Assembly: GCA_035610365.1 (NCBI GenBank) | Contig: CM069435.1 | Span: forward strand, 9,884,001 to 9,948,000 | Reading direction: 5' to 3' | DNA from: Aquatica leii | Lineage: Eukaryota > Arthropoda > Insecta > Coleoptera > Lampyridae | DNA length: 64,000 nt | Shown: positions 34,484 to 46,349 of the stretch, piece by piece | How positions within the stretch are numbered: the stretch's first letter is position 1 | How the letters are laid out: every line of letters begins with the position of its first letter | Position numbers and translations under genes: made by a program | Notes under the pieces: model-generated | What the model saw: the letters and a program-made list of their open reading frames with translations, nothing else | Database searches by the model: none | What the model was told of the DNA's origin: nothing

Positions 34484-36350
34484 TTATTTTGTGTGTAACA
34501 AAGATGTATCTGCATCGAAAAAGTTTATATTAGAGAAGCATGCAAAATGCACGTGAAAAGTGAAGTTTAAAAGTTTGAATTTTCTAGATATTTTCACCCA
34601 AAAAACGTTTAACAAGCACTTCCCAACAAACACAAGGATGTCCCAAGGATGTCTCGGAGACATGATGTTGCGGATCACTGAATGTCCCAAAGTCATCCCA
34701 TTTTGGTTCTGTGTACGTCCTAGGGACATTCATGGGACGTTCTTTTGTCACAAGTGTGTGCATCTCTACGATGTCCTTATAGGACATCCTTGCGCATCCG
34801 CAACGGGACGTCCCTTTTAGATGACTGTAGAATATGTACTAGGTATATATGTATATTATATTTTTAATAAAAAACAACTTTATCAAATAAAATATAAATT
34901 TTTATTACATATAACTATATTTTTAAATAATAATCCAAATTATATTCAAATAAAATAAATTTAGATTATTTCATTTTTTTATCTTCTCGATCCCGCCGTT
35001 CTTTGGCCCTCCTTAGCGAGTTTTTTATACTTTCTTCCCGATTTTTTTAAGTGGCGCCTGAAACAATGCAACTACATAAGAGATGGTAATCGTCATGTAG
35101 AGTCGATAAAAAAGTTAATACAAAAAGCTTATTTTGGTATTTCTATGTAATCAGAATTTACATTTTACTAAATTAAAGAATTGATAAAGTGATCTTCTTT
35201 TGAAGAATTATTGATTGATCTTTTTGACGATTCTATTATTGATTAAATCATAAGAGATGATCGATTATAACCAGTTAAAAATTATTTAAATCGTTTTTTA
35301 AAAAAGATTTTGTAAACGCGTCAGTTTTGCAAATTCATTAAGAATTTTTATACGTTTCGCATTTACATTTCATCAGAGGAATGTGATAAAAACAAAATTA
35401 TTTCTAGACGAATTTTTAACTACGAGAATACGCACACTAATCATAACTATGAATACCAAGAACGCGATAACGTTATAGTTTCTTAGTTAGATTAGCGATT
35501 TTGTGCCTTATTATCGGTCATGTTGACATTTTTGGATGACTTATTGTGAATCGCGACGATAAAAGTCGTGAGATAACGTCACACTTTTAAACTTTAAATA
35601 ATTTTTTGAGTAAAAAAAATTTTTTTTTACATAACAAATATTTTCAATTCACCGCATAGGTATGCGCGCGAGATGGGGTTTTAAATCACCATTGTTAATA
35701 ATTATGATCTTTTAATTTCAATAAACTTTTATTAATTTTTAGTAATTCGAAATAATAATTATAAATGATGATTTTTATACATTATAAATAAATACAAGGT
35801 ACCAAAAACTTACCAAATAAATTTGTTTATGCACTAAAACACCCAAAAAACGTTAGATAATAAAATAAAGAACAGATAAATAAAGTAGTCAGAACACAAC
35901 TAAAAACAAATACAGAGTGCAAACGGTGCAAACAGAGTGTACCACTTTGATATACCAAAGGAGCGTACGGGTGTTGAGTAGGCACCAGAAAACAAGAAAG
36001 AAAGTGGGCACGCGCACTCAGTTTGCATTTGTTTTTTCCCGCATAGGACATCCCATCGTACGTTCTTCATTGACATCCTAAGGACGTCCTATTAAAGACA
36101 TCCTATACAGGTCCGTTTTAAAGCCCGGGATGTAAAGACATCATTTGGACATAAAACGAACGTCCCTGGGACGTCGTGTGTTTACTGGGTTGTTTTAAGG
36201 GTACAAATGAAAAATCCCAAATTTAAACTTTTTTTGAAAAATGGACTAATAAGCAAATTCTTAGCGAGTCTACCATAAGAAAAAGGCATCTAAAAGAACA
36301 TATGTTAAAGCGTTTTGAGCAGATATAGAAGATGAATATATTTGGTTAGA
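34484..36350 (+). pseudogene. CGBP1-like hAT transposase fragment, split by element B
   Basis: Before the insertion the frame reads NYFVCNKDVSASKKFILEKH, a single Cys/His finger of the type found in CGBP1-like hAT transposases, with one cysteine missing. After the insertion (36190 onward), with stops and shifts, come MKNPKFKLFL, KWTNKQILSESTIRKRHLKE and IWLDVG, which correspond to the 'IPDESTLRKNY...' and 'IWVSIDETTD' segments of the same family. The related but separate copy at 50360-52060 has the equivalent PDESTLRKNYL. Downstream the fragment is cut off by the RTE-like LINE at 36356. It is a remnant only. Confidence 0.65.
34622..36189. mobile_element. Non-coding element B with CCCA termini and TT target duplication
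   Basis: Left end CCCAACAAACACAAGG and right end, read inwards, CCCAGTAAACACACG are inverted repeats with mismatches. TT precedes (34620-34621) and follows (36190-36191). Both ends (34635-34815 and 36045-36180) carry many copies of GGATGTCC / GGACGTCC, a near-palindromic 8-mer, in both orientations. The 1.2-kb interior is AT-rich and non-coding. The length of 1568 bp, termini, duplication and end-array plan match element A at 8459-9970 although the repeated motif is different, so the two probably belong to one superfamily. A degenerate hammerhead-like core occurs inside on the minus strand at 35351-35376. Confidence 0.78.
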
Positions 36351-36355
36351 TGTTG

Positions 36356-39300
36356 GGTAAATTAACATCGAACACATCTTCTTCTTCTTCCTCCATCAGA
36401 GCAACCCTCACTTTGCTAGTCGCAGCTCTAAACAACTCCCCAGAGCTGCAGTTGTACCATTTCCGTAGATTCTTCAACCATGAGATTCTTCTCGGTCATA
36501 TGCTTCTCTTTCCTTTGATTTTTTCCTGTTATATAAGCCTCAGCAGGTTGTATCACTTTCCTCTCATTATATGGCACAGATGTTGCAATTTTCTCTTTTT
36601 TATTTTTGTTACAAGTTCACATTCTTTGCTCATTTCCGCAGTACTTCCAGATTGGTTATTCTTTCTGTCCATGATATCATCCACATTCTTTTATAGCACC
36701 ACATTTCAAAAGTTTTGATATTTGTTTGTCCATGCCTCCACACCACAGAGCAGTGTGGAGAAAACTTAACATCGCAACATTCGCATTTTGAGGTCTATAC
36801 CCACGTCTCGACAGCAAAGAAACTTTTTCAGTTTTACAAACGTATGTCTTGCTATCTCTATTCTTGACTTTATTTGTTTCGTTTGTTCGTCATTCATGTT
36901 TTTAGCTACTTGTATAATGTGACTCTTTCAATTTGTTTGCTGCATATTGGAAATTTTGTGTGTATGTCTTGTTTTTTTGTGATTACCATAAATTTAGTCT
37001 TTCCCAGATTGAGTTTTAGATTATAATTGTTGTTGTAGTTATTAATTCTAGTTCCTGGCATATGGCTTCCCTGTATATATTAAACATCAGCGGAGAAAGT
37101 ACACACCCCTGCCGAACACCTCGGCATATTTTAATTTCATCTGTCAACTCGTTTTCAACTTTCACTTTTGCATTTTGATTCTAATATAAAATTACTTATT
37201 ATGCTGATGTCACGGTTGTTACGTGCATAAATTTAAATAATGCATTACCTTGTATATTGGTTTAATTAAAAATTACTTTTCTGTTTCTCGACGCTATCTA
37301 TCGGGCTCGTTGGTCCCTTCGTATTAAGTAGACGATATACGGTGATATACGGGCATTTTGACTTTAACATCGTTCACGATATAACATATGTCTGCGTGAA
37401 TTAAAAATCGTTTTCTTAAAACATCCACGTGTTGTGACACGATGGGTAATAAAAGTATTCTTATTTAACTAATTTAATCTACGCAGGCGTCATGTGCTAC
37501 CTCTTAAGTATAGGTGTTCTTGTCTTAATTTAAAATCTACAAGGGAAAATTATAATCGGAAGCTGTAGACCTAAGTACGCTGCGATACTAGGGCAGAATT
37601 TCTACGCGGAGGCAATTAATACCATTAATTAATATCACCTTGTTCGAAAGAGCCTAAGTACCGGACACGATTGAATTTCTCTTCGGAGACAATAAATTAA
37701 TACCATCGTAACGAAAAGACATTGTAACAGCATACGATAAGTTTCGGTTCTATTACTTTCTTTTAAATGTTTCTTTTACCTGTTGTAGTTTGTGAGTCGC
37801 CAGGTAGACACGATTATTTTCAGGAAGTTTAATTACAGGAAGCCAGTAGGAAAACGTTTTCTGAAGGTAACCCTGAATTTGGTAAGTCAATTTTTGATTT
37901 TAATTATTCGCCGTCGCTACGGTGCTACTCATGAATAACTATATTTACTAATCGTGTCAAAACGTTCGAATTGATTTGTTTTTTTATCATTGTTACCCAA
38001 TTAGTTTAAGTGGCTTACTATCGCATGCTGATTACGTCAACTGTCAATTATCATTATTAATGTAATTTACTTATGCAGATTTTTTATATGTTCTGGTGGT
38101 TACACTTTTGTTTTACGCGTACTGTAACTTGCCGATACTTTTAATATTTTAGTACCTGCTTATTATATTTGTACTTGGACTAAATTTAATCACTGTGATG
38201 CTATCAACTTATCTCATAATTGTTATTGATTCAAATCTTAATCTATTCATCATTCTAAAATAATTAAAGTGCAATTGTTGTTAACGATTTAGTTTCTTTC
38301 TTCGTTTCCTCCAGCTTTACGAACCTTAACAATGTTGTACATGCTTCGAGCCTCCTGTGCTGATCTAGCAGGAGCTATTTCTGCAAAGAACAAAAGATCT
38401 GGCGTCCTTTAAAATAAAGTCACTTGAACCTACCCTCTCTCCGACAGGTATGGTTTCAATCCTACAGTAAGTTGGCCGTGCAGGTTCGTAAATTACTAGA
38501 AGCTTGTAGCACGGTTATCAATATTCTTGTTTTTGAGTATTTCGCGTAGCTTTCCATGCTTGATCTTGTCGAAAGCCTCCTCAAAATCTATAAAACATAC
38601 ATAAAGATCTTGCTTCATATCCAAACACCTCTGGATCAGCACGTTGACACCAAACAGGGCTTCCCTGGTTCCAGTCCGTTTCTAAATCCATTTGTGTGTC
38701 GCTTATATCTACTTCAAGTCTTTTATATATCTTATTGTGTATTACCTTGATGAATACTTTCAAAGTGTGACACATCAGAGCTATTGTTTTGTGTTCAGAG
38801 CATTCTTTTGCATCGTTCTTTTTTGGAATTACTATGAAAGTCGACAGCAGCCATTCTTTTGGGATAATGTCTGTCGTATAGATAGTGTTAAGAGCTCCAC
38901 TAGCATATCTATTTCGTCGTCATGTATGAGTTTTAACAGTTCTACGGTTATATTATTAGGGCCTATAGCTTTTCCATCTTTCGCACTTTTAATGCCATAT
39001 TCTGGTCTTTCATCTTTTGAACAATTCTTCTATATACTTTGTCCATCTTTTCAGCTTACCCTTTATGTCGCCAATTATTTTACCCTCCTTATATTTCAAG
39101 ATATAAGTTGTTTTAGTTCTCTTCATAGCTAGTATTAACAATTCTTTGATCTTTGTATGTATGTTAAAACTATTGTATTTGTTTTCATATTCCTTTATCT
39201 CACTGCACTTTTCTGATATCCAATTCTCTTTTGCTTCCTTGATTTTTCTAGTGACAGTTCGATGTATTTTACTTCATTTCTGCATTTATAGTTTCGTCTT

Positions 39301-39896
39301 TCTTCTATTAGGGTAAGAATTTTTTCCGCCTGCTAATAGAGCCATTTGTATATTTTGCCGTTTTTCATTTATACCTTTAGTGTTCTTATTTGTCTCTTTG
39401 ACATTTCTGAGATTTTTGTTTAATTTTACCTGTACCTTGTCAAATATTTCTGTTTCTTTCAGTTGTTTCACATCTATTTCTCGCCTGCTGACTTTTTGTT
39501 TTAATTTATTCATCTTTATGTTTACTGTTGCTATTATAGAGTTATGGTCTGTTCCAGGGTATGTTAAAGCCGACGTGATAGAGTTTTTAAATCTATTTCT
39601 GATTATTATATAGTCAATTTAATTTGTGATGATGTTTGTTTGGCTATCCATTGGTGATCTCCACGTATACAATCTACGTTTTGGAAGCCTGAACATAGTA
39701 TTTATTATAACCAGATCTTCATTCTGACAAAATTCTATGAGTCGTTGTCCTTGTTCATTTCGTTCGCCCAATCCATATTCTCCAGTGCACTCTTCAGTGT
39801 TGAAGTCACCCATTATTATGGTGGTACTTTCCTCCTTTGTCCATGGTTTTAATTTTATGTATATTTGGCAGAAATTAAACATTCTACTGTGATGAT
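36356..39896 (-). pseudogene. RTE-like LINE, 5'-truncated, broken by an insertion
   Basis: On the minus strand the remains of the endonuclease come first (STTIIMGDFNTEECTGEYGL, then NTMFRLPKRRLYTWRSPMDS, 39890-39619). RT follows with FIDFEEAFDKIKHG near 38570, the block CRGVRQGCVLSPLMFNIY near 37110, and the tail FEMWCYKRMWMISWTERITN near 36700. The C-terminus (SHGLKNLRKWYNCSSGELFR, then AATSKVRVALM) ends near 36400 in a GAA-type microsatellite tail, usual for this clade. Stops are frequent. A 1.29-kb insertion at 37196-38489 sits between the thumb-side codons. The element is truncated in the endonuclease at 39896, where a hammerhead-like motif begins. Confidence 0.82.
37196..38489. mobile_element. 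1.29-kb insertion in the LINE, flanked by AAATTACT
   Basis: The LINE RT sequence stops at 37195 and resumes at 38490; the 8 bases AAATTACT occur directly on both sides (37188-37195 and 38490-38497). No open frame of note lies inside. Read on the minus strand, its first 110 bases (ACGAACCTGCACGGCCAACT..., GGTTCAAGT, AAAGGACGCCAGATCTTTT) match the plus strand at 42550-42660. It may be a solo LTR or a non-autonomous DNA element; the ends do not decide this. Confidence 0.55.
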
Positions 39897-39938
39897 TGGC
39901 CTGATGAAGTTGGCACAATAGCCAACGAAACGTAGCCA
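39897..39938 (+). ncRNA. Hammerhead-ribozyme-like motif with paired stems I and II
   Basis: TGGC (39897-39900) and GCCA (39935-39938) can pair as stem I. Between them lie CTGATGA (39901-39907), stem II GTTGGC (39909-39914) with GCCAAC (39921-39926) around an ACAATA loop, GAAAC (39927-39931) and GTA. All conserved hammerhead core bases are present. It abuts the truncated 5' end of the RTE-like LINE and is on the opposite strand, so it belongs to a different element, most likely Penelope-like debris. Confidence 0.6.
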
Positions 39939-40436
39939 CAATTACGACTGAGTTTTATTTCCGAGTGGTGCCTATCCTCTACATCGAAAGGTTCTATCGT
40001 AGTATAGAAACACACCAAACTAGTAGCATTTAAATTAAAATTACAATTAGCTTTTATTCTAATTCGGTATCACCAAATATCGTATAAATTGCGTTAAAAT
40101 TATAAGTAGTTCTATAGCATAAATCGAGAAAGTTTATTGTAGATTTAGAAGTAAATATCCCTAAGTTGACATACGTGCGTAAAAAAAAACCATTGACTTA
40201 CTGATAGAGGATTAACCGCTCTTGCGTTAGAATATTTATTATTAAAACTCTTACCGGACTGTATGACGTTAAACGTGCAAAAGAGATTAAAATAATATAA
40301 GCCGCGTACTTCCAAATCTCCTTACAAAACGAATTTATAGAAATGTGATAGCAATTTAAGTGTTAATGACATTAATAGTAAATCAATTGACACAAACAAA
40401 TTACCTTAATTTACATGATATCACAAGTGACATTTA
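39939..40436. other. AT-rich spacer, nothing recognised
   Basis: The first 70 bases may continue the terminal repeat that carries the hammerhead-like motif. The rest is AT-rich and without supported features. Confidence 0.4.
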
Positions 40437-40637
40437 CTACTCCGAAGATACAAGCAAGATGTCTTGCAAAACGTCGGTAGGTTCACGAACGACAATACGG
40501 TAAAGGTCAAGTCTTACTTCGTATTTTGGGTCTGGGTGTTCAACTACGAGGCGGTCTAAGCCGAAAATCGTAACAAAAAATTTGTGGATAAATTCATATC
40601 TAACCTTACTTAGATCTCCATTGAAAAAGCAACACAA
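40437..40637 (-). CDS. Unrecognised 66-residue frame
   Basis: The product is acidic-to-neutral, rich in hydrophobic and charged residues in a protein-like mixture (FIHKFFVTIFGLDRLVVEHP, then DPKYEVRLDLYRIVVREPTD), and its codons are less AT-biased than the flanks. That suggests a once-coding segment, either an exon or a retroelement piece. I do not recognise the family. A possible splice acceptor (CTATAG on the minus strand, near 40650) lies just upstream; the frame ends in TAG at the left. Confidence 0.3.
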   Translation of the reverse strand: MCCFFNGDLSKVRYEFIHKFFVTIFGLDRLVVEHPDPKYEVRLDLYRIVVREPTDVLQDILLVSSE

Positions 40638-40894
40638 AAAATTATTCTATAGCGGCTCCTTAAAAGTCTACGTGCTCTGCATCGAAAAAAGATTTTTTTA
40701 AAAAGACATTTTCATAAGGTAGATGTTGATGGATAACACATTTTATCCTTTACCTAGAGTTGTTTTTAAACCACATACTAGCACCACAATTACAGTAATA
40801 ATTCCAATTCCAAAGTTACCTAATCGACATTCAGAAAAGCACTAAAATGCTTTTTAAATAGTTACAAATTGTTTGAGTTTGGTATCTCTTATTG

Positions 40895-41110
40895 ATAAGT
40901 GTTTATCGTCCACTTATTTTTAATTTCGTAACAATTTTAAAGAGCAAGTGTTGGGTTACGCTATAGGTTCTCTTTTATTAACGGTTGCATAGGTGTCATT
41001 GATATTAAATCTTAAAGCCTAGTTTAGATACGTAGACGGCACGTTTATTGTTTGGTCTCATTTTCATCTGATTGAACTGATAAAGTCTCCAGGGATGAAA
41101 AAACGTTTTA
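40895..41110 (+). pseudogene. Penelope-like RT fragment
   Basis: Frames here read LSLVSLIDKC-like, FKEQVLGYAIGSLLLTVA and FRYVDGTFIVWSHFHLIELI. They match, block for block, the RT at 16420-16640 (YEQVSGVAMGSPLSP and FRYV..DTFIVWFHGHLELS). The catalytic box is YVDG instead of YVDD, and stops interrupt the frame. Only about 200 bases remain. Confidence 0.7.
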
Positions 41111-41219
41111 TGCTGAATTGGATTATATGCAACGTAACTGACGAGAAATGTCTAGTTTTTATAAAGCATTTGCAAACAAATAAAAACATACCATGGCCCA
41201 TGTTTAGTTATATCTAAAC

Positions 41220-41310
41220 CAGTCTTGGGCGATATATTGATTAATCGTTTGAAATCGATTTTTCTCGATGCAAATCAAATAATTGAATCGAATTAAATCG
41301 ATTCTAAAAA
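41220..41310. repeat. Possible hAT terminus with AATCGATT repeats
   Basis: Starts CAGTCTTGGGCGATAT, as many insect hAT ends do, and continues with several AATCGATT-like motifs in both orientations. It could be the left end of the BED hAT whose gene starts at 43770, with later insertions between, but no right end was found. Confidence 0.35.
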
Positions 41311-43560
41311 TGTTGATCTTTCGTAATATGTTACGCTGGTTTTCGTGTAAGAAAAGAAGGTAAGCAACGACTAATACAGTTGTTCTCGGAGATCGGGTCG
41401 CTGTCTTCGTGATGCAAGATTATAAACCAAATCTAAAAAGGCGCCTAAACGATAAAAGACTAAATTATGGAGATATCGTTTAAATTTACCCGCAGCTAAA
41501 AAAGAACAAATAACACAACAGAAGTGATAACACAGAACATATATTTATTTTATCACAGACAGTAGTTAAAAAGGACGAATATAAAAAATTATATAACTTT
41601 TTCAAACACTGGTTGATATCACAGGCCAAGCATAAGTTACGCCCTCGACTGGGCAACACGTCATACAGCAAAGTGACCTAATCGGTCTAAATTTTACACC
41701 CTAAGAAAGAGTGACTTTACATTCTTAAATTAAATTACAAGAGTACGAAAATCGAAGGTCTAGAGAATCAAAGCGTACCAGATAATAATATGACATAAAA
41801 AAAAGATTTTAACATTAATTGTGATTACAACCTAGTATGTACGTATGGTCGACTGATCACCAAACTATTAAGAATTAAAGTAAAAAAATGTAATGCTTAC
41901 AGTTATGTTTCATCTAGTAGGAAATTAGCTAATTTTGTACCAGTATTACCTAAAACTCCATTGAAATCTAACTCAAAAAGAAATGTACAGATGGTGTTAT
42001 CACAAGTAAATCCTGTCTTTAATTCATACGATCATTGAAATAAGCGAATGCGCCCAGCTTCCCTCTAATTAACTTCGCAACTTGGGTAATTATTTCTTCT
42101 AATAAGATTGTATTCAACCCCTTGAACTACAGCGACGTGACGTCATAGAAATTTTCCAATTTTAACAGGTGTTTATCAACTTCACAGATACAGGACATAG
42201 GTGGAGGTATGGAAACCCGCTAAAAAATCAATTTAAACCCTCAATACCAAGAAAATCCAATGACTTATCCCAAATAAGCTTTCAATCAAATAGACACAAA
42301 TTCGACCGCATATTCACGTAGGATTGCGTGAAATAACTTAATGATGAAAGCCTTGTTGGGCGTAGACACCGCTAAACAGAGATATGCACAAAACGTTACC
42401 AAAAAAAATATGAAATCGCGTTTTTAAAATTTGACAGTAAATCACTAAAAGTGAGCGTGTCGAGAACAAATTTTATACTCGAAAAATGTTAAGATACCAA
42501 CTTTTTAACATAACAAATATTAGTAAAATTAGCTTAATATGTTACAAGATTATAGGTCTTACGAACTTTGCACGGCCAACTCACATAGTCGCAGATACGG
42601 CAGGTTCAAGTAAATACTATTTAAAGGGCGCCAGATCTTTTCTAAGTAAAACTTCTGTCCCGATCAGGACAGACGGTCCAATCTTGTAACGAACTTTAGG
42701 TTCGTAATCCTTGTTACTCCGTGTAACCACAATAAAAGAGAAAATTATGTTACCATATGTTAATTTAATAACGTAGGTTATTAACAACGAGTCTTAGAAA
42801 TTCTCAATCAATAAATAAATGCCGGCAGTATCGGCAACACACAATGCATACATTTACACGATGTCGATAGCGAAGAAGATTATACGTTAAATAACTAAAG
42901 TTCACAGCAAGCGATATCCCAGAAATAATTACTGACAATACTTAACAATTGTGTGAGTTAAACAAGTTAAATTTCGTGAGTGACCTTTTTTGACAGCGAC
43001 ATTATAATTAAATAAGACTTACCCAAAAGCCAGTACTTGCCCGAAGAAAACGTTTTCCTCGTTGAGTAGAAATCTACAAAATTATTAATACTATAAGAAA
43101 TTAGATATAAGAACCCGATGTATCGAATGCTGTTCTTCGCAATTATCAAAAGGTGGGTATCGCAATCGACTGACGTATAAGAAGTAACATCGGAAGCAAA
43201 TTTCGTGTCAAGACTTTGGTTTCGGTGTGGACAATAGGCCTTCCAGAATACTAATCGTTTAGTGAAGGTATTTATTGATATTAATCCCTCATTAGTCGAT
43301 ACTGCATCGAAACATGATGGATAAATTACTTTAAAAGCGTAATGAAATTATAATTTCATTTTCATTAACGTGGATATGCATAGAAACAAGCCTTACTTAA
43401 ATTATTCCGCACCACCGGCCATTTTACGTAGTAGTCGGCTTAACGTCTTGACAGGAAATGACAGTAAAAAGAAAATTCGACAGAGGGCGTCAAAACCGAA
43501 ATCTAATTTTAATTCAACCAATATACAGGGTATTTCGTTATGAAATTTTTGCACGTAACA
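41311..43560. other. Repeat-like sequence without recognisable coding
   Basis: Mixed composition. At 42550-42660 it shares blocks with the minus strand of 38380-38490 (TGCACGGCCAACT, GGTTCAAGT, GCGCCAGATCTTTT), so at least one dispersed repeat family is present. Short frames at 42486 and 42967 have no recognisable product. Confidence 0.4.
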
Positions 43561-45300
43561 AATAAATAAAAAATTTATTTATTTATTATTAATTTATCGC
43601 TTACCAAAGGTTCGTTCGCAGTTCTCAAAATTCTGAAGGAATTCTATGTAAAATCAGTTGGACATGAACAGTTGAATATCATTGTTGGTAGTTTTCACCC
43701 AATAAGTATGTAATAATACTAACAATAATAATAATTGTAAAAATTTGAAGACAATTAAAATTCAGTAGATTGCACGTTCGAAGCATGTTTTGGTTCTATT
43801 TTACAAAAGACAATACAGACAAAAATAAAGCTGTTTGTAAAAAATGTAATAAAACTGTGTCTTGTTCGGGAAATACCTCAAATTTGAAACAGGATCTGAA
43901 GAAATATCATCCTGCAACATTAATTAAAATTACAACAAAATATGGGTCGTTGAACAAAACTGCAGATTATCTCGAATCGTAAGTCAATTTTGTGCGTTGG
44001 TTGTTATCACAGTAATTTCTTCTATTATTACAGAGGTTTTGTTGGTTTAATAGATAAATAGTGATCGAAAATAAAATGCACTCTCAGCCTCAACATCACA
44101 TCTTATGACTATGCATGAAACACGAATTACACAGCAAAAAAATAATTTTCCAACAGACTGTAGAACATTTTCTCAAGTCTTAAAACAAGTTACTCTTGAA
44201 CGATTCCACCACCAAAAATTGACAAGAAATCAACTAAACTGATGCACTAACGTACATGCTTACGGTCGGTTTACTACCTTTTAATACTGCAGAAAAAAGA
44301 AGTTTCAAAAATATTATAAAAGTGGTTTTTTTAACATACAAAATTCTTAGTAGAAAAACCTTGAGTACAGTAAAAAATCTACAACTACACGTACAAATTG
44401 CTGTAAATATTAAAAAGTGTCTCAAAAGTGTTGATTTAATCTCATTAACAACCGACTGTGGAATCAGCTTGTCTGGCTTGTTGGTTTATCAATATAGACG
44501 AAACAGCACCAAATATCTAAAGGTGTTTTTGATGATTAAAACATGATGATAAAATTGCAGCTTGTACAACGCATTCTATAGCTAACGTAGTAATGACTAT
44601 GGGAATAATACATCTTGTCAACATTCGTTTTTTTCGGGCATACTCTGATCAGTGCCATTTCTAAAATTCCGCTCCTTCCAAATATTTGAAAAATAAAATG
44701 ACATCATTTGAAAACATGTTCAAAAATTTATCATTTAAACAAACTGTTACATCACCCGTGGGTTGAGTTATCTATTGGGCGCGTCTTCAGGTGGTGGATA
44801 GGAGGGTAAATAGGATGTAACGGTACGCAGCTTCATCAACTGACCCGGGACAACCTTGTTTACCATGGCAAGTGTTAGAGTCGCGGCCTAAAATCCGTAC
44901 GTATTCTAATACTACTGACACGCAAACCAGCTTTCCCAGCTCAAGCTGTAGTGTCGTGGCAAGAGCCAACACTGGAATAACAATGCCTACCGCTGCTCTG
45001 CTGACTTTGATCAGCAAGCACGGCAGTCAAACCCAAACCTCAAGCTGCTGTGGACATGTCTCACGAGCAAGTAGTGTTGGAAGGTCTTGGCTTAATTGTC
45101 TGGACCAGGAGGAGACAACTTCATCAAAAACCTAAATCTAAGGTGGAGAAGACCAGGCCGATAACTGCGTGATTGGATAGAGAGCCAGTCGTCACTGGTT
45201 CCAACCTCGGAGCACCAGGCGAACCCCGTTGTATATAACCTTCCGTGCGTATCGGAGCACTGCGCACGGTGACCTTCTTTTTTCGGCACTCGTGGGAACA

Positions 45301-46305
45301 TATATGGAACTATCGACCCAAAATTTTAACTTAAAAAAAGACGGGGATTCTGAGCAGAACCCAAAAATAACGCCTGACGCTAAGCGCAAACCCGAAAAGC
45401 CCAAAAAGCTTTTGGGGGCGGCAAGGCGAAAGCTTAAAAAACAATGAGAATCGGGAGCGCAGGCAACCAGTTATACTTCAATGGCGAGGACGCGAGAACA
45501 AAACCCACCTCTACAAGAAACAAAGACGGGCACGTTAGCAACGCAACAGCAACACCAGACGGCGCACGCAACTGTCGAAACAGGGGCGCAAAAACGCAAC
45601 CTTTCTAGCAGTAGCACACGGCTGTCACAGAAACGGCCGATAAAGCAAAGTCGAGGATTTGAAAGAACCCAAAAAAAGACATTCAGAGACACTCTGACGG
45701 GAATTGCTCTTGCAATTATACCAAAATGGTTCCCTAAAAAAATCATCAGTTTTGAAGAATCCGAGGTTATAAAAACCTCGATACTTGAATGGATTGGCGA
45801 ATTGGAGAAGGGACTAGCTTCTCCGCGTTTACAGGAATGTACCCATTAAAGAGGATTTCTGAAAATAACGTGCACAGACAAAGCAACCAGAGAGTGGCTA
45901 GTCGGCACGTCAAATATTAAGAAACCACTGGGGGAGGATAGGGAACTAGAGATTCTTTATCTCAAAGACCTTCTTGCATCCAAGAAGGTTATCACTTGGG
46001 TCCCGGGAACAGCACTGAAACCGGTCACCTTATTGAAAAGAATATCGGTACAGAACAACATCAGTACCAAAACGTGGCGGGTGGTTAACTCTAAACGAGA
46101 TCCTAAAGGAACCCAATACGCCCTGTTTAAAGACAAGGGGTCCTGGGAGAAGGTAGAAGCGCCAACTAACCAATTGCACTTTAGATTTTCCAGGATCAGT
46201 TTCCGGGCGCTGGCCGACTCCAAAAAGAACAGCAAAAAACCGGATGCTACAAGGGATGTCCACGAGGCAATGGATGTTAATCCGGAGCCAGAAAGAACTT
46301 GCTGA
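45301..46305 (+). pseudogene. LINE ORF1 with DUF4780-like domain
   Basis: Frames at 45229-45447, 45481-45849 and 46033-46305 together give a basic, low-complexity N-terminus and then the domain annotated as DUF4780 in many insect LINEs (GFLKITCTDKATREWL, KKVITWVPGTALKPVTLLKR and QLHFRFSRISFRAL). Stops lie at 45445 and 45847, with one frame change. ORF1 proteins of this type are thought to bind the element RNA; the domain's exact role is unknown. Confidence 0.7.
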
Positions 46306-46349
46306 CGGCAAATCTAATGCTGAAAGTAGTTTAGATTCAGTGCTTATAT

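Noticed and set aside
35345-35385. Fourth hammerhead-like core, minus strand, inside element B
   Set aside because: CTGATGA and GAAACGTA are present at the right spacing, but the 11 bases between cannot form a stem II and the outer bases do not pair. Kept only as a note.
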